Counted from the first letter of the stretch, positions 46,232 to 58,406 are shown. The stretch is 64,000 bases of DNA from Apiotrichum sp. Y4204 (GCA_025531455.1 JAMYHL010000112.1:32195-96194); one strand, 5' to 3'. Numbers and translations are program-made. Notes: generated by a model from the letters alone, not told the origin.

Positions 46232-46743
46232 GATGATGCCCGTGTTCTGGGGGCGTCTCCGGCGCAAAGCGCGCTGCGCGCTTGGAAGCCAGACGAAAGA
46301 GAAGCGGAAGAAGGGAAGAGACGCGGAAGGGAAGGCGGGACAAGCTGCAGAAGAGGGCGAAGCAGAGGCGCAGCCTACAAAGTCAAACTGACGGAGGCCG
46401 AGGAGGTAGAAGACAACTGGCGAAGGTTAGACCACACCGAGGCCTGATGAAGACAAGCAGGAATACTTCTCGCTATCACGCGCTGCACATCCCATGCATC
46501 CCAGGAATCATCCTGACGCGTGACTCGATTCCCTCCCTGATGTCTATAGTGTGGAGTTGGCACTTCCCCACGGCTTGAGGCTTGACATCGGACATCTAAC
46601 ATCGCTATCGCCCGCCCGATCAATACCCCCCACTCTCTCCCCGCCACGTCCCCATGATATGCGCCTCGCCTTCCTCCCATTAGTAAGACTTTGATCTGCG
46701 CTTTAATCACAATTCATCCTCAAACAATCGCCAAACGGAGCAG

Positions 46744-46908
46744 ATGGAGAAAAACCTGGAGTTCAGATCGATTTGCGGGAAGAAGCTTCCACAGCGTCCT
46801 GTACGGCCAGCATCAAAAATCTCCGAGAGCGAGAAGGACGGGATTCAGCACTTGAGCGCCATGACGATCGACGAAAAGTACGCAGAACCCACTTTCAAGC
46901 CCAACTGA
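46744..46908 (+). CDS. Possible small ORF, unknown
   Basis: ATG after an A/C-rich leader (CAAACGGAGCAGATGG) opens 54 codons (MEKNLEFRSICGKKLPQRP...). A GTACGC donor at 46878 and a CTGAC branch-like site with an AG acceptor about 40 nt later could extend it to about 72 residues ending DDDAPSTP. The protein is hydrophilic with no family match. It is supported only by start context and a coherent splice option. Confidence 0.22.
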   Translation: MEKNLEFRSICGKKLPQRPVRPASKISESEKDGIQHLSAMTIDEKYAEPTFKPN

Positions 46909-46990
46909 CCCGCGCGGAGAAGATTGTGGCCGGACAACTCGACCGCCTGCTCTGCCTCCAGATGATGATGCGCCGTCTACCCCGTGAGCA

Positions 46991-47080
46991 GCCTGATGCA
47001 CTGCGTAACCAGACCTTGCCGCCTGATGTCCTGCGTAATAAGTCCTCACCGCCTGATGTTCTGCGTAACCAGCTGGTCCT
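46991..47080. repeat. 30-bp tandem repeat, 3 units
   Basis: Units begin GCCTGATG at 46991, 47021 and 47051 and share TGCGTAAYMAG in the middle. In one plus frame they read PDALRN/PDVLRN, a 10-residue periodicity, but no gene is certain here. Confidence 0.75.
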
Positions 47081-49383
47081 TGCCGTCTTTTAATGCGACA
47101 CGGAGATGCTGCTCAAAAAGGGGCCATAACTAAGTGTCCCGTCCCCGATTGTGCTGACTGAAGAAGACGTCCGTATGTAGACGCCGAGACAGTATCCGGC
47201 TTATAACTCACGACGCAGCAACACTGGCACGCCTCAACAACTGTTCGATGTGCTACACCCAGCCCCCCCCCCCCCCAATTACCAAACCAGAGATACCAGT
47301 TCCCACCGCATCGCATGTATTGTACAGTCCCACTCATTCATACGGCGAGCAACTGGGCATGTATTCCTTCTCACCATTGATTCAACATCGCTGTTGACAC
47401 GACAGCGGAGACAGTAAGGTGGCGTGATGACTGACTTCTTCTCGTTTGAAAACGCTGATAAGAGATGTAGAGTGCGTTGTCATCACCACCCAAGCTTTCC
47501 CTGTAGCAGGAAAATCACCCTGGCATGTCATCTCGCTCTCCAACGTACCCCGTCGTTACTGCGCAAGGCGAGACAACCTCCAGGTCTTCCCCGGCAGGTC
47601 CTTGAAGACCCCCGACTCGTCTTTCCTCCTGGATCCCGCAACTCGGCAGACCTCAGCGTGGACTCTGCCTCATGGACGTTATCTTACCGCTTGCCACTGC
47701 CACTACAGTTAACTGCCACCCTGGACCAACGCCCGCCTTACATATGACGGCCTCGCCGCCATCACACGTTACCTATCGCGTCCCCCTACTCGCCTCGGCG
47801 TCATCATAAGAGCACAAAGACGAAGCGGGCGCCACGCTCGACGCACGACCGCTCTCGGCGTACGCATGCCTCTGCGGCCCTGCGCCGCATCACCCACACG
47901 TGTAGGCCCCTTCACCGCTGTCCCTCATTCCGCGCCGCCTTCAGATACCACACTCAACTCCCCCCACCATGCCCCATCCCCCATTTCCCTCCCCCCGCCA
48001 TGGTGACCCTCCCCATTGAGCGCAATGGCGTTCGCGTCTCGCTGCATGCGCGCATCACGACCCCGGACAAAGTTCATCAACATGCCCAACGCGGGCGGCC
48101 TCACCGCGCTCCCGAAGGCCGGGGAGCGCATTGGGGGGCCGGCGGTCGCGCGCCGGCCGAGCACGCCACGGAGCGCGGGTGCACACTTCGATATCCCCAT
48201 CATCACACGTGTTATCCCCGGCCTGCCGCACGCTCGGTGACGAGCTGGATGCCCTCAGCGTCGACGTCGAGGTCGTGAGTAAGGTCATATCGTCGTCATC
48301 ATGAGTCGTCAGTATTTCAACTGTTTGGAGACTGGTACCTCCCATCACTGTATCCACACCGCATGGCAGTTCTCATTGTGTTTAGTACCACTGGGCGCGG
48401 CGTCTCACTTCGATTGAGGAGTGTCGCGTGTTCGTATGTGAGACCTTGTGCTCAATGCTCAAGCATCCAGAGTTCCAGAAGCACGGACCATATTCACGCG
48501 AACCTTGATCGGAAATGTTTCCGACCGCGTGACAAACGCTCGAGCAACGCGAGCAATGTGCGGTGCGGGACTTGAGACGATTGAAGCCGCCATTACCTGT
48601 GCAGATAATACCGAGTATGGGGGCCCCCATCTTCGCCGCCGACGAGGAGGTATATCGAGAGAACAAAGCTGCGCGGCCGGTATCTTGATCTTGGCCTGTT
48701 AGCTGTGGCCCCAACTCTCGGGTGCCCCGTTGGTCCGAGGGGCCAGCGCGCGATTGCAGCATTGTAATCTTGTGACTGTGAGCGTTGAGCGTTGCAACGT
48801 TGCAAGTAGTAAAAGTCGCCGCAAGATGAATCTGGATGGATGGCAGTGGTGACCGGATTCCGGAAATCGAGGTGGAAATCCGGCACCAACGAACGACGCA
48901 CACCTATTCCCGTAGACGTTGGCCATATGGTATGCCCTGCACCCTGTGTCCTGTCGCTTGGCTCTTCCGGCCTTCCGGACCTCCGCGCGTCCGCGGACAT
49001 GTCGGGGCACCTCATGATTCCGGAGCACCGCAGTCGAGTTGGACCTGAGAGCGTGCGCCACTGAAATGCGTAAAGTGAGGTGATAGCCGGAGTTCGGGTT
49101 CTCGTTTCTGGCCCGGGTATCGTCCCAGGGTGGGGTCGGACAGTCCCGAGGCCAGGAGGTGGGATATTAATCTCTGGAGAGGTGGAGTATTGTTACCAGC
49201 TGAGAGCTCCATCTCACGGCCGAGAGCAGAGGACTCGTGTCGAGAGAGCCAGACTCCGAGACGCCGAGAGCAAAGAGCAGGAGCGCACTTCCGACCGAGA
49301 CGATGCAACAACTCATATATACCGCGCCAGTGGATACAGCGCAGTGCGTCCCCCACTCCATCACATCACACATTTTGCCCATT

Positions 49384-51883
49384 ATGAACAAGCCCGAGCT
49401 GTACTGGAAGCCTGGAGACCCGCGTCCCCACGAGGTGAGTCGATTGAAAGACACGATAGTCACCTCCAACCATCGCTGACAGCCAGGACGAGGAGGCCTT
49501 TGCAGATGTGTTCCGCCGCAAGGTCAACGAGAAGTTTGGGTACGACCTCAAGGACTGGTGGGAGCTGCACGCGTGGTCGACGAGCAAGACGAACGAGTTT
49601 CTTGATTTCGTGAGTGCGCAGAGCGCAGAGAAGCGAGCACGCGAGATGGAGGCTGACTGGCAGCTGTGGGACTACATGGGCATCGTGGGGGATCGCGGAG
49701 AAGGGCCCGCGTTCGTCGAGGGCATCCCGATGGACGAGGAGCAGCAGTACTTTCCCGGCGCGCGTCTCAAGTGAGTCCAAGCATCCAAAGCTTACAGTTG
49801 GATGGTCTGGCCATCACCCGTGGCATCGCGCTGCGCTTCGCGGTACTCATACTGACCTCCAGCGTGGCGGAGAACCTGCTCCTCTCGCACCCGTCGGCGA
49901 TGAGCAAGGAAAAGTACGCCATGATCGCGACGGTCGAGGCGGACCCGTTCAGCTCGGAGCCGACGCAGCCGTACGAGACGCGCCGCATCACGTACTTTGA
50001 GCTGTACAACGAGGTCAACCGCTGCTCCCAAGCGCTGCGCAAGCTCGGCGTGCAGCCCGGCGACTCGGTCGCGTCGTTTGCGGCGACCAACTGCGAGATG
50101 CTGATTGTGTTCCTCGCGACACTTGCGAGTGAGTGGAAAAGTACAGAGAGAAAGAACGGAGGGCTGACATGACCCAGTCGGCGCAATCTTCTCCTCGACC
50201 CCGGCCGAGTTTGGCGTCAAGGCCGTCGTGGACCGCTACAGCATTATCCGGCCCAAGGTGCTGTTCACGATCGACAAGTACCGGTACGCGGGCAACGAGC
50301 ACGACGTGAGCGAGCGCGCGCGCAAGGTGGTCGAGGAGATTGCCGCGCTCGGTCCCGAACTCGGACACGTCGTCGTCCTCGGACACCTGAACACTGCGCG
50401 GTCGCCGTCGCCGCCGGCACTCAAGGGGTTTACTGCCGACGTCGCCGTCTCGGACTGGCACAGCTTTATGCGTACCGGAAACGACTGCCCGGCCAAGATT
50501 CCGTTTTACCGCGCAAAGTTCAACCACCCCATTTGGATCGTCTTCTCCTCGGGCACCACCGGCAAGCCAAAGTCCATCTACGGCCCCGGCGGCGGCATCA
50601 TGCTCATGCGCAAACTCGTGTACCACGTCCACTCGAACGTCGACCACCGCGACTCGTATCTCCAGTTTGCGACTGTAAGTAGAATACAGGGTTTCCTGTG
50701 CTGACAAGCAGATGGGCTGGATCGTGTGGAACATGCACGTCACGTTCCTCCTCACTGGCGGCACGGCGGTCGCGTACGACGGCTCGCCGTTCCACCCCGC
50801 CGGCTCAATGTGGAACATTATTGAGCGGTACCGCGTTTCCTTCTTTGGCGCTTCTCCCCGTTACATTCAGACACTCAACAAGAACGGGTTCCGCCCCTCG
50901 GACGGGCGCGACCTCTCATGTCTCAAGCAGCTGTACTGCACGGGTGCACCGGTCACGCAGGATGTGTACGACTTTTGCGAGCGCGAGGTGCGTAAAGCGT
51001 AAAACCTCGAGATACTCTGCTCACACTCACAGCTCAACCGCCTGTTTGTGAACAACGCAGCGGGCGGCACCGAGCTCGGCGGCTCGGCGCTGCAGTCGAC
51101 ACACGTGCTGCCGACGTACAAGGGCGAGCTGCAGACACCCGTGCTGGGCATCAACCTCATCGCGGCGGGGCCCAAGGGCGAGGCGCTCGTCGGCGAGGAG
51201 GGCACCGAGGTGTTTGCCAAGCCGTTCCCCAACATGCCGTACCACTTTGTTGACGACCCGGGACGCAAGCGCTACAAGGAGACGTACTTTGGCGACTACA
51301 CCAACCCGCCCATGTTCAACATGAACGACAGTGTTATTATCAACCCTGCCACCCGTGGATGGTGAGTAAAGAAGCGACGAGAATGGGTTCCTGACCCCAG
51401 GCGCGTCATCGGCCGCGCAGACGGCGTGCTCAACCCCTCTGGTGTGCGCTTCGGCTCTTCAGAGCTGTACTATGTCCTGGAGAAGAACTTTGCCAACCAG
51501 ATCGAGGACAGCATCGCAGTCGGCCAGCGGACGCCCGACGGCAACGAGCGCGTGATTCTGTTCATCAAGACGCGGGACGACGCGCCGCTCAGTGCCGAGC
51601 TCGTACGCGAGATCCGCGCCGCCGTCGCGCACGCCCTCTCCCGCAGGCATGTCCCTGAGGTCATCACCCAGTGTCCTGCTGTGCCGATTACGGGCAGCGG
51701 CAAAAAGGTCGAGCCGAGCGTGAAGAAGCTCCTGTGGGTAATGAACAGAAAGCTAATGCTGACAATGGCAGTAACGGTGTGGGTCTGGACGCAATCAACC
51801 ACGCCGGCGTGGTCAACCCCGACTCGTACAAGTTCTACGCCGAGTGGACAAAGGCCAACCCGCCCCGCAAATCCAAGCTGTAG
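49384..51883 (+). CDS. Acetoacetyl-CoA synthetase, ending in a peroxisomal signal
   Basis: ATP-dependent activation of acetoacetate to acetoacetyl-CoA (ANL superfamily). About eight exons. The start MNKPELYWKPGDPRPHE is the family N terminus. Core motifs in order are GAIFSSTPAEFG, the P-loop IVFSSGTTGKPKSIYG, MGWIVWNM, FFGASPRYIQTL, AGGTELGGSALQ, and the hinge block GRADGVLNPSGVRFGSSELY. The C-terminal catalytic Lys lies in PITGSGKKVEPSVKKLL. The last exon gives NGVGLDAINHAGVVNP and ends KSKL, a PTS1-type tripeptide. Animal AACS is cytosolic and feeds sterol and fatty-acid synthesis. A peroxisomal form could instead recycle acetoacetate from leucine or fatty-acid breakdown. The location is predicted from three residues only. 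Confidence 0.92.
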
Positions 51884-52601
51884 TCGTCTCGCGGCAGCAC
51901 GGGAACGATCAAGAGGAAAGCGGGGGGCGAAGAGAAGCAAGAAGGTATACATGTACATCTCTGTCCGTGGAGGCTTTGCATTTGGTACTCTGGCATCAGT
52001 CATGCAACCACATTGTCATCTAGAATGTGTGGGCGCGCGGGGCACGATGGAGGAGTCATAAGTACGAGCCTCTCTCGCAATGTCAGCAAGACGACCGTGT
52101 CCAACATTCTCCTCTGTTATTCTTACTCATCACCAGATCAACAGTCTGGCCCGTCTGCAATTGCATGCAAGCCCATTAAGCCCATCCGAAATGGGCACTT
52201 TGCCCACCCGGACACTGGAAAAAGAAGAAATGCCAAGCCCCCCCGGCCGCGGGGTCCCTCGATGGCCCCGATGGACACCCATTCCGACCCCTTTGCTAAT
52301 TGCAGAGCAACCTCTTATCGGGCGGAGAACAGCTGGTATTCAGAGCATGAGGAATGTTATCGTCAATGTCGATGTCGATGTCGAGATGGGCGCCGGGTGC
52401 ATAATGGATGCTGTGGGAGCAGTCGCGCGGTGAGAAGATGTGTTGCCACGTGCCTCTTCTCGGTTAACGCGTTGTTGTGTCGTGTTCTGGTCTCTTGGTG
52501 TGTTTCAACAGTAACCACCCGTAGTCTGGCAGCCTTATCAATCCCATTCCATTGCCATCCTCATCTTTTTCTCTTCACTCTCCATCTCCCCACAACATAC
52601 C
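51884..52601. other. Intergenic / leader
   Basis: 3' region of the AACS gene and leader of the next gene, with a C/T-rich stretch (52540-52590) just before its ATG. No gene seen. Confidence 0.45.
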
Positions 52602-54400
52602 ATGCCGCTCAAGCCGCTCAAGATCCACAGGCGGAACAAGAGCCACACGACAGAGGACGCGCCGACGCCGCCCAGTCCGCGGATATACGTGACTGACGCG
52701 CCGACGCCGCCCTCGATTCTGCGGAGCACGCCGTCGGGCACGCCGTCCGACACGCCCACCTCGCCCTCGGGGCCGGTCTCGATTCTGAATCTGAACCTCA
52801 ACGGCTCGGTCGGGGAGAGCAGCAGCCGCTCGGTCGACTCGGAGTCGGTCTCGCTGCGCACACCCCGCTCGCGGTCCATGTTCTCACGGAGCGACACGAC
52901 CGACTCGCGATGGAGCGACGACACGCCAGGTACTTCCACGTCCTCGCTTTCCCAGCACTGCCCGTTGCCCGAGTCGACGCCGGGCAACAACTTCCCCTTC
53001 TTCGCAATGACCCTCTCGTCGACGAGCACCCTCCAGTTTATCGCCCTCCCCGTGCAGTACCGCCCGATCGTGCTCGATGCGATCCAGCGCGCGTGGAAGC
53101 GCGGGATCAAGAGCTCGGGTCAGGTCGACTACGCGCCAGAGCTCATGCAGTGGCACAAGCGCAAGGGGTGCGACGGCGGAGTCTGGGAGGTGTCCATGAA
53201 GGAGACGTGTTGGAACCCCAAGAGCGAGGACAAGGTCTCGTGAGTAGTAATGTTTTTCATCGGGGGTGGCGCTCGCAGCTCGTCCGCAGCTGGGGGCAGA
53301 AGCGGATATATCGCTCATTCTGCGCGCGGCGGACACACTGTTGGTGTTCATCGGCGCTCCACTGAGCGTCGCCGGTCGCCCGGCGACGAGCTTACCCAGA
53401 TTCTGTCACGCCGACTGTCATGCGGTCACACTGTTTGTCGCGTGTTTCAGGGCGATAAGCTGCTGCTGCGGAGGAGAGATAAGCGCACGCTTCGGTGCTT
53501 CGCTGCGCATTGCACACACGGCGATAACGTTCATGCTTCTCTGGCTCCATGATGGATGCTGCGGTGGCGCGCATCGGAAGGCAGTGTGCTCGTTTGCCCA
53601 ATGCCCAAATGCCCAGTCTTGGCCTCTGTCCAAGTAAAGGATTACCTCCAGATTGCCTCCTCCGGCTCCTCGCTCACACCTCTCCATGGCTGTCGAGGAT
53701 CGAGGACATTTCGCACCACTTATCTACCCTTCGCCCCTGTGGCGTTCACCAGGCTGACAGCAGGTCCAAGCGCATTATACTCCGCCTCATGACCGAGTTT
53801 GCCCGTCTCGGATACTCTGTCACCTCGTCATACCGTACAAGCGCAAAGGGTGCGCCCACAATATCTAACACTTGACACTTCACTAACGCCAGACTCGGGA
53901 AAGGACACGCTCGTGTTCTTGCGCGGCGAGCCGGATCCCGACCCGGTCTTTTTCGGCGTCGCGTTCTACGGCTCGGACCGTATCTGGCTCATTGACGCAG
54001 ACGCGGACGTGGGCACCACGCTCGAGAGCGGGATCAAGGCCATGTGGGTCGACGGCGTGCGCGACGCGCGCGTCCGCGAGCGCCATTGTCGGGAGATACG
54101 GCTGAAAGGATCGCCGTGTGAGTTACATTAAAGCCCCCAACTCGACTGATATTAACTCTCTTAGGGGTATCGCACAACTCGCAGGCGCTCATCTCGGCGC
54201 GCATCATCCACATTGTCATCCGGCGCCTGGCCACGCTTGCGGGATACCACTTTGAGTGCTCAGTCAACATGGGCGACGCGGACGAGGCCGAGATTCCGCT
54301 GAGCGTGTACCGTCTCAACCACGGAAGCGAGCAGCATCCCCTGCCGCACTTTGAGCCGGTCAGCGATGCCGCCGCGAGGAGTATGAGTGTGGGCCAGTAG
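52602..54400 (+). CDS. Uncharacterised fungal protein with internally duplicated domain
   Basis: Four exons: 52602-53239, 53764-53849, 53893-54117 and 54165-54400, about 394 residues. The first 130 residues are disordered and rich in Thr/Pro/Ser (DAPTPPSPRI, DAPTPPSILR). Two copies of one domain follow. Copy 1 runs VWEVSMKETCW, then KRIILRLMTEFARLGYSV and TLVFLRGEPD. Copy 2 runs REIRLKGSPW, then ARIIHIVIRRLATLAGYHF and LSVYRLNHG. Each copy is a beta strand ending in Trp, a long amphipathic helix, then a beta hairpin. A linking segment LQFIALPVQYRPIVLDAIQRAWKRGI is given here only as a position mark near residues 147-172. Similar proteins are known to me from other basidiomycetes, but no function is established. 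Intron 1 (524 nt) is far longer than the others here. Confidence 0.78.
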
Positions 54401-55065
54401 GAGCTGGGGCACGATGGGATGAGACACCTCTGGAGATCGAGGAGCATAGGTGTGCTCTGAACGGACGCACTAGCGGGATTCGTCGCCCCGGATCCTGCAT
54501 TGCTGTGCAGGAGGACCCATGAGGTCGTGATTGTGAGAGGGGTGGGGTAAACGTGTTAGGGGAGGGGGGTTGACCGCCTGGATTAGTTCTGCTGCGATAT
54601 CATCATGTGACATGTACACCGTTGTTTGTTTCTCTTCCACACGACAGCCCCTCGCCAAGCACGATCATGATCCATGCATTTACTGATAATCGATGCCCAC
54701 GCCGCGCCGCGCCTGCACGAGCACGGGATGGCATCGCTACAATGCACACATTGGCATATACACAAACAAAACGACCACGGCGGAGACCAGCTACAGCTAG
54801 GGCAGAGACCAGCTGCTGCCGTGCGTGCCAGTGGGGACAGGTGGGGATCATACTGTACGGGACCCAGGGTACAATGGTCCGAGGCGGGTCGGGGCTGGGG
54901 CTGGGGCTAGGGCTAGGTGCGGCGAAATCACGGATTCCGGGGCATAAGACGGACGATGGAGCCAGGAGCCAGGAGCGGAGGGGAGCGTAGCGAAGACGAC
55001 AGAGAGAGAGAGAAAACCAAAAGTCAAGCAAGTCCTGCGGCGCCGGCGCCGCGCGTTTGTGGCGT
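54401..55065. other. Convergent intergenic region
   Basis: 3' ends of two convergent genes. It includes a GGGGCT/GGGGCTAGGGCTAGG run near 54893-54915 that resembles, but is not, a telomere repeat. No gene seen. Confidence 0.4.
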
Positions 55066-57371
55066 CTAGTCGATAGTGAGGCGGTGGGAGGGGTACTTTT
55101 GCGTCGAGGCCGTGTTGGTCTCTGAGAGGGCGAGGTGCTCTGCCTTGCGCTCCTTTCGGCGCGAGTCGAGGCTCTGGCGCAGGCCCTTGCCAAAGTTGCG
55201 CCACACAATGACGCCGTACGCGAGGTTGAGGATGATCATTATGAGCGAGAGGACGGAGAAGATTGTGAGTGACTTTTGCACGTATAGGTACTCGTCCTTG
55301 CGCGTCCAGATGCGCACGAGCTTGAAGATAAAGTAGGCCGTGCCTGCGAGAATGCCGACGAGGTAGATTCCCTGTGGGTTAGAAGTGTGAGGGATTTTGT
55401 CTGCTACGCACCATCACGGCAGCCCACTCTAATCTCGCGGCGGTGAGGCCCATTATGAGCCAGAGGAGCAGCACTGGCAGCATGACCCATGTTATAATGT
55501 ACTCTGGATCCGACGTCTTGTCGCCCAGCACGAGGAGAGCAAACTGAGATATAAGCAATGGCCGGAGGGGCTCACGACAACTCTACCCACCTGGACACCA
55601 AAGCCGGCAAAAAAGAAGAACGAAAAGCATATAATTGACTCGTACACCTGGTACTGGAAGTAGTAGCCACGGATGCGGAGGTCGGCGCCGAGGGAGCGGT
55701 AGATGTCCCAGCCGAATTCGCGCCAGACAAAGTACGTGAGGACGATGACGGCGACAACCGAGGCGGCGATAATACTGATGCTGACAGAGGTGAGGACGTT
55801 TATCGGGAGGGTGAAGAAGTTTGTGGCGTCCTCGACGCCGTCCTGTGTTACCCATTTTAGCGTTTCGTTGTTCCGCAGCTCGCTCGTCTCGACGGCGGCG
55901 GCGTAGATCAAGAAAAGGACGTTGAAAAGTGCGAGACCAATCAGCTGAATTGTGTTGCGCGTGCGAATGGCCCAAATCGTGAGACCAAACTGAACGATGC
56001 TGGGGGTCAGCCACACTTCGGACCATAAAGCCAAGCCGAGCTTTGTCTACTCACTGGGCAGACACGAAGATATACAGATACACTGGCAGGCGCTTTTCTG
56101 AACCGGCGCTGACGCTCCACTCGCGACTGAAGCGCCAGAGAATGTTGGCCTGGATGGCGATATCTATGACGGCCTCAAGGAAGACGACAAGCAGTAGCAA
56201 GCGGCATGGCCACGACTTGGGGAACCAGTCGCGCAGGACGCTGTTTGATGGCGCACGCGAGTGAGCCGACGGGCCATGGGTACCCAGCGCGCGCGACGTG
56301 GTTGGTAACGGGGGCACGTCCTTCTCCATCGGGTCCTTTTCGTCCTCAAACGCGTACGGCGACGACTGGGTGTATGAAGGGCCGCGGCCCAGCTCGCTCA
56401 TTCCGGATGGCGAGTGCGCACCGGGACCCACACCGGGAGACAGGGACATTTGCCGCTCGGCGTACCCTGGGCGGCCGGGGTGCACTGCGAGACTGGGAGA
56501 CGTGAGGCCCGGCGAGGTGGGGCCGAGCGAGGACGGGGTGCTGGTTGGCGACATTGTCTGTTGGCGGTGCTGTTGGAGCAAGCGCTGCGTGAACGCGCCG
56601 GGGACTGCAGAGGCAAGAGCAGGAGGCGATTGTGGTGAATGCAAAGCACGGTTCCCCGTTGCGAGGTTGTGCTGGAGGTCTCGCCCCGAGGGTGGAGATG
56701 GGTGGCGTTGAGTCGGTGCAGTGTGCTTTTGTGCGCCATAGTAACCCTTTGGCGGGTACGTGAGCTCGGGAACGTAGTCTTCAGTGTCGGACGTATTGCC
56801 GTCTGGCGATGCCTGCGACTTTATTAGCATTATTAGCATATCAGCCGCGGCAGACGAGAGCGAGAAGTAGAGGCTGTACAAATGGCAATTGTGCTATTTC
56901 CCACAATGTAAGACATGCACCCAAACACTGGCAAGCTGGGAAACACTGAAAGTCTCGGATGGAAACACTCACGGGATGGGGCTGCGGACCAGGTCCGAGA
57001 GGATGCGCCATGACGGGGTCGGGCGACGCGCGGGGCGACGACTGCCACCGGCTGCCAAAGTAGTCTGTTTTCTCGGCGGCGGCAGCGGCGGGGGTGGGCG
57101 GGGAGCGCGCACCAGGCGTGCGCGGGGTGCGGGGCGCGGATCCGGGCGAGCTCGAGGTGGTGGTGATTGTCGGCGGCTTTGCGGCGGGAGGGGTGGGGAC
57201 ATGCATGCCGAGTGGACCAGCGACGCGGACGGGCGACGGCTGCGGGGCTTGGGCTTGGGGAGACACCGGCGACGGCGCCTTGGGCTTGGCGTTGACGGCG
57301 GCGGCGACGTCGAGCGCGTAGTAGTCTGAGATGGTGAAGCGGTCGCGCCGCAAAGTGGGGGATTGTGACAT
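55066..57371 (-). CDS. Multi-pass membrane protein, UPF0658 Golgi family-like
   Basis: The long disordered N terminus (about 320 residues) is Pro/Ser-rich, starts MSQSPTLRRDRFTISDYYAL and is split by an intron near 56815-56970. The C-terminal half has about seven membrane segments, from SWPCRLLLLVVFLEAVIDIA onward: QLIGLALFNVLFLIYAA, VSISIIAASVVAVIVLTYFVW, IICFSFFFFAGFGVQ, FALLVLGD...VMLPVLLLWLIMGL, GIYLVGILAGTAYFIFKL, and FSVLSLIMIILNLAYGVIVW. The cytosolic tail is basic with SRRKERKAEHLAL. The arrangement and motifs resemble UPF0658 Golgi apparatus membrane proteins of fission yeast. No enzymatic motif is visible. The family assignment is from memory of the pattern and is moderate. The frame with the TM segments is well supported. 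Confidence 0.75.
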
Positions 57372-58406
57372 GTTGCGCGGTGATGAGGGGGGAGGGCCGC
57401 AGCGGCCGGTATGGTGGTCGCCGGAGGATCGGGATAGAAAGACGAGGACGGAGACGCAGGGGGAGGGGGATGGGGGTATTAAGGGCGGAGACGGTCAGCG
57501 CGCGGTGGGCGGTGCGTCGATGGCGATGGCGTGTATGTCGATGTTAGCAGTGTGATGAAAACGAGGGTGTCGGTGCTGTAAAACGAGAGTGATGCGAGCG
57601 CGATTGAATGATGAGAGAAACGGACAAGAAAGGAAAGGAATAGATGTTGGATGTGGGAATGTGGATGTGAATGGCATGAATGATCCCTCTCTCCACATGT
57701 GCACCACTGCTAGATCTCTCTCTCCTCGCCGTGCTCCCCGGTAACTGAACTTGTGCTGCACCCCCCTAACCCTAATTCCTTGGCGCAAAAAGCTTGGCCC
57801 ACACTACGAAATGCTGTATTCCACTCTTGTTGCTATTGCGACGGTGCTGCGTGGCGCGTAGCGCGTAGCGGCGATGGCGACGGCGCGGGCGACGGAGCTG
57901 GGTACGCGATCGGGGAGCAGTGATGAGTGGGGACCCGGGGCATGCGTTGCAATAACCCTGCACGCCCTGGTGGCGACCAAGAGACGCGAGACAACGGAGA
58001 AGAGCTCCTGCGATCCTGCAGCTTTTCGCGGAATGCAAAATCGTAGAATCCTACAAACCGCCCCTGCACGCGGTGCACTGCCCTGCTGTAATGCTTATTA
58101 ATAGATCACAGCTGGGAATTACAAATTCCAATTAGTATCGCTCCTGACTGTTGATTACAACTTTCTGATGGACACACAGTCAGATCGGACCTCCATCATC
58201 AGTCATGCCAATACATGCGCCACAGCAAGGCGGCAGCGCGCACGCGGACAGCCAGCCAGACGGTATGACAGCTATCGCGGATTAATACAACAACTACGTG
58301 CTATGCGGAGGGACAGGGGAGGCCAGGGTGTAGTAGGGGCAGCGGAGAGCGAGGGGGCGGGACAGGTCTAAAGCCGAGATGGGCAGCAGATGGGCAGGAG
58401 AGGGTT
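57372..58406. other. Intergenic region
   Basis: Upstream of the membrane-protein gene and downstream of SIN3. GATGGCGATGGC-type simple sequence occurs near 57870. No gene seen. Confidence 0.4.

Larger units (their letters stand above)
45081..49383. other. 4.3 kb gene-poor interval
   Basis: Contains a tRNA-Glu, a possible small ORF (46744), a 30-bp tandem repeat (46991), a 14-C homopolymer near 47263-47276 and a 9-bp palindrome TTGAATGTT-C-AACATTCAA near 45772. Other open frames (for example 47424-47747 and 48000-48278) lack motifs or credible splicing. No transposon protein recognised. Confidence 0.45.

Noticed and set aside
47424..47747. 107-codon frame starting MTDFFSFENADKRC
   Set aside because: Reasonable start but no family, unusual codon use and no splice support. 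Kept out of the gene list.
54893..54915. GGGGCTAGGGCTAGG run as telomere repeat
   Set aside because: Fungal telomere units are typically TTAGGG-type in long arrays. This is a short internal G-rich stretch between ordinary genes.
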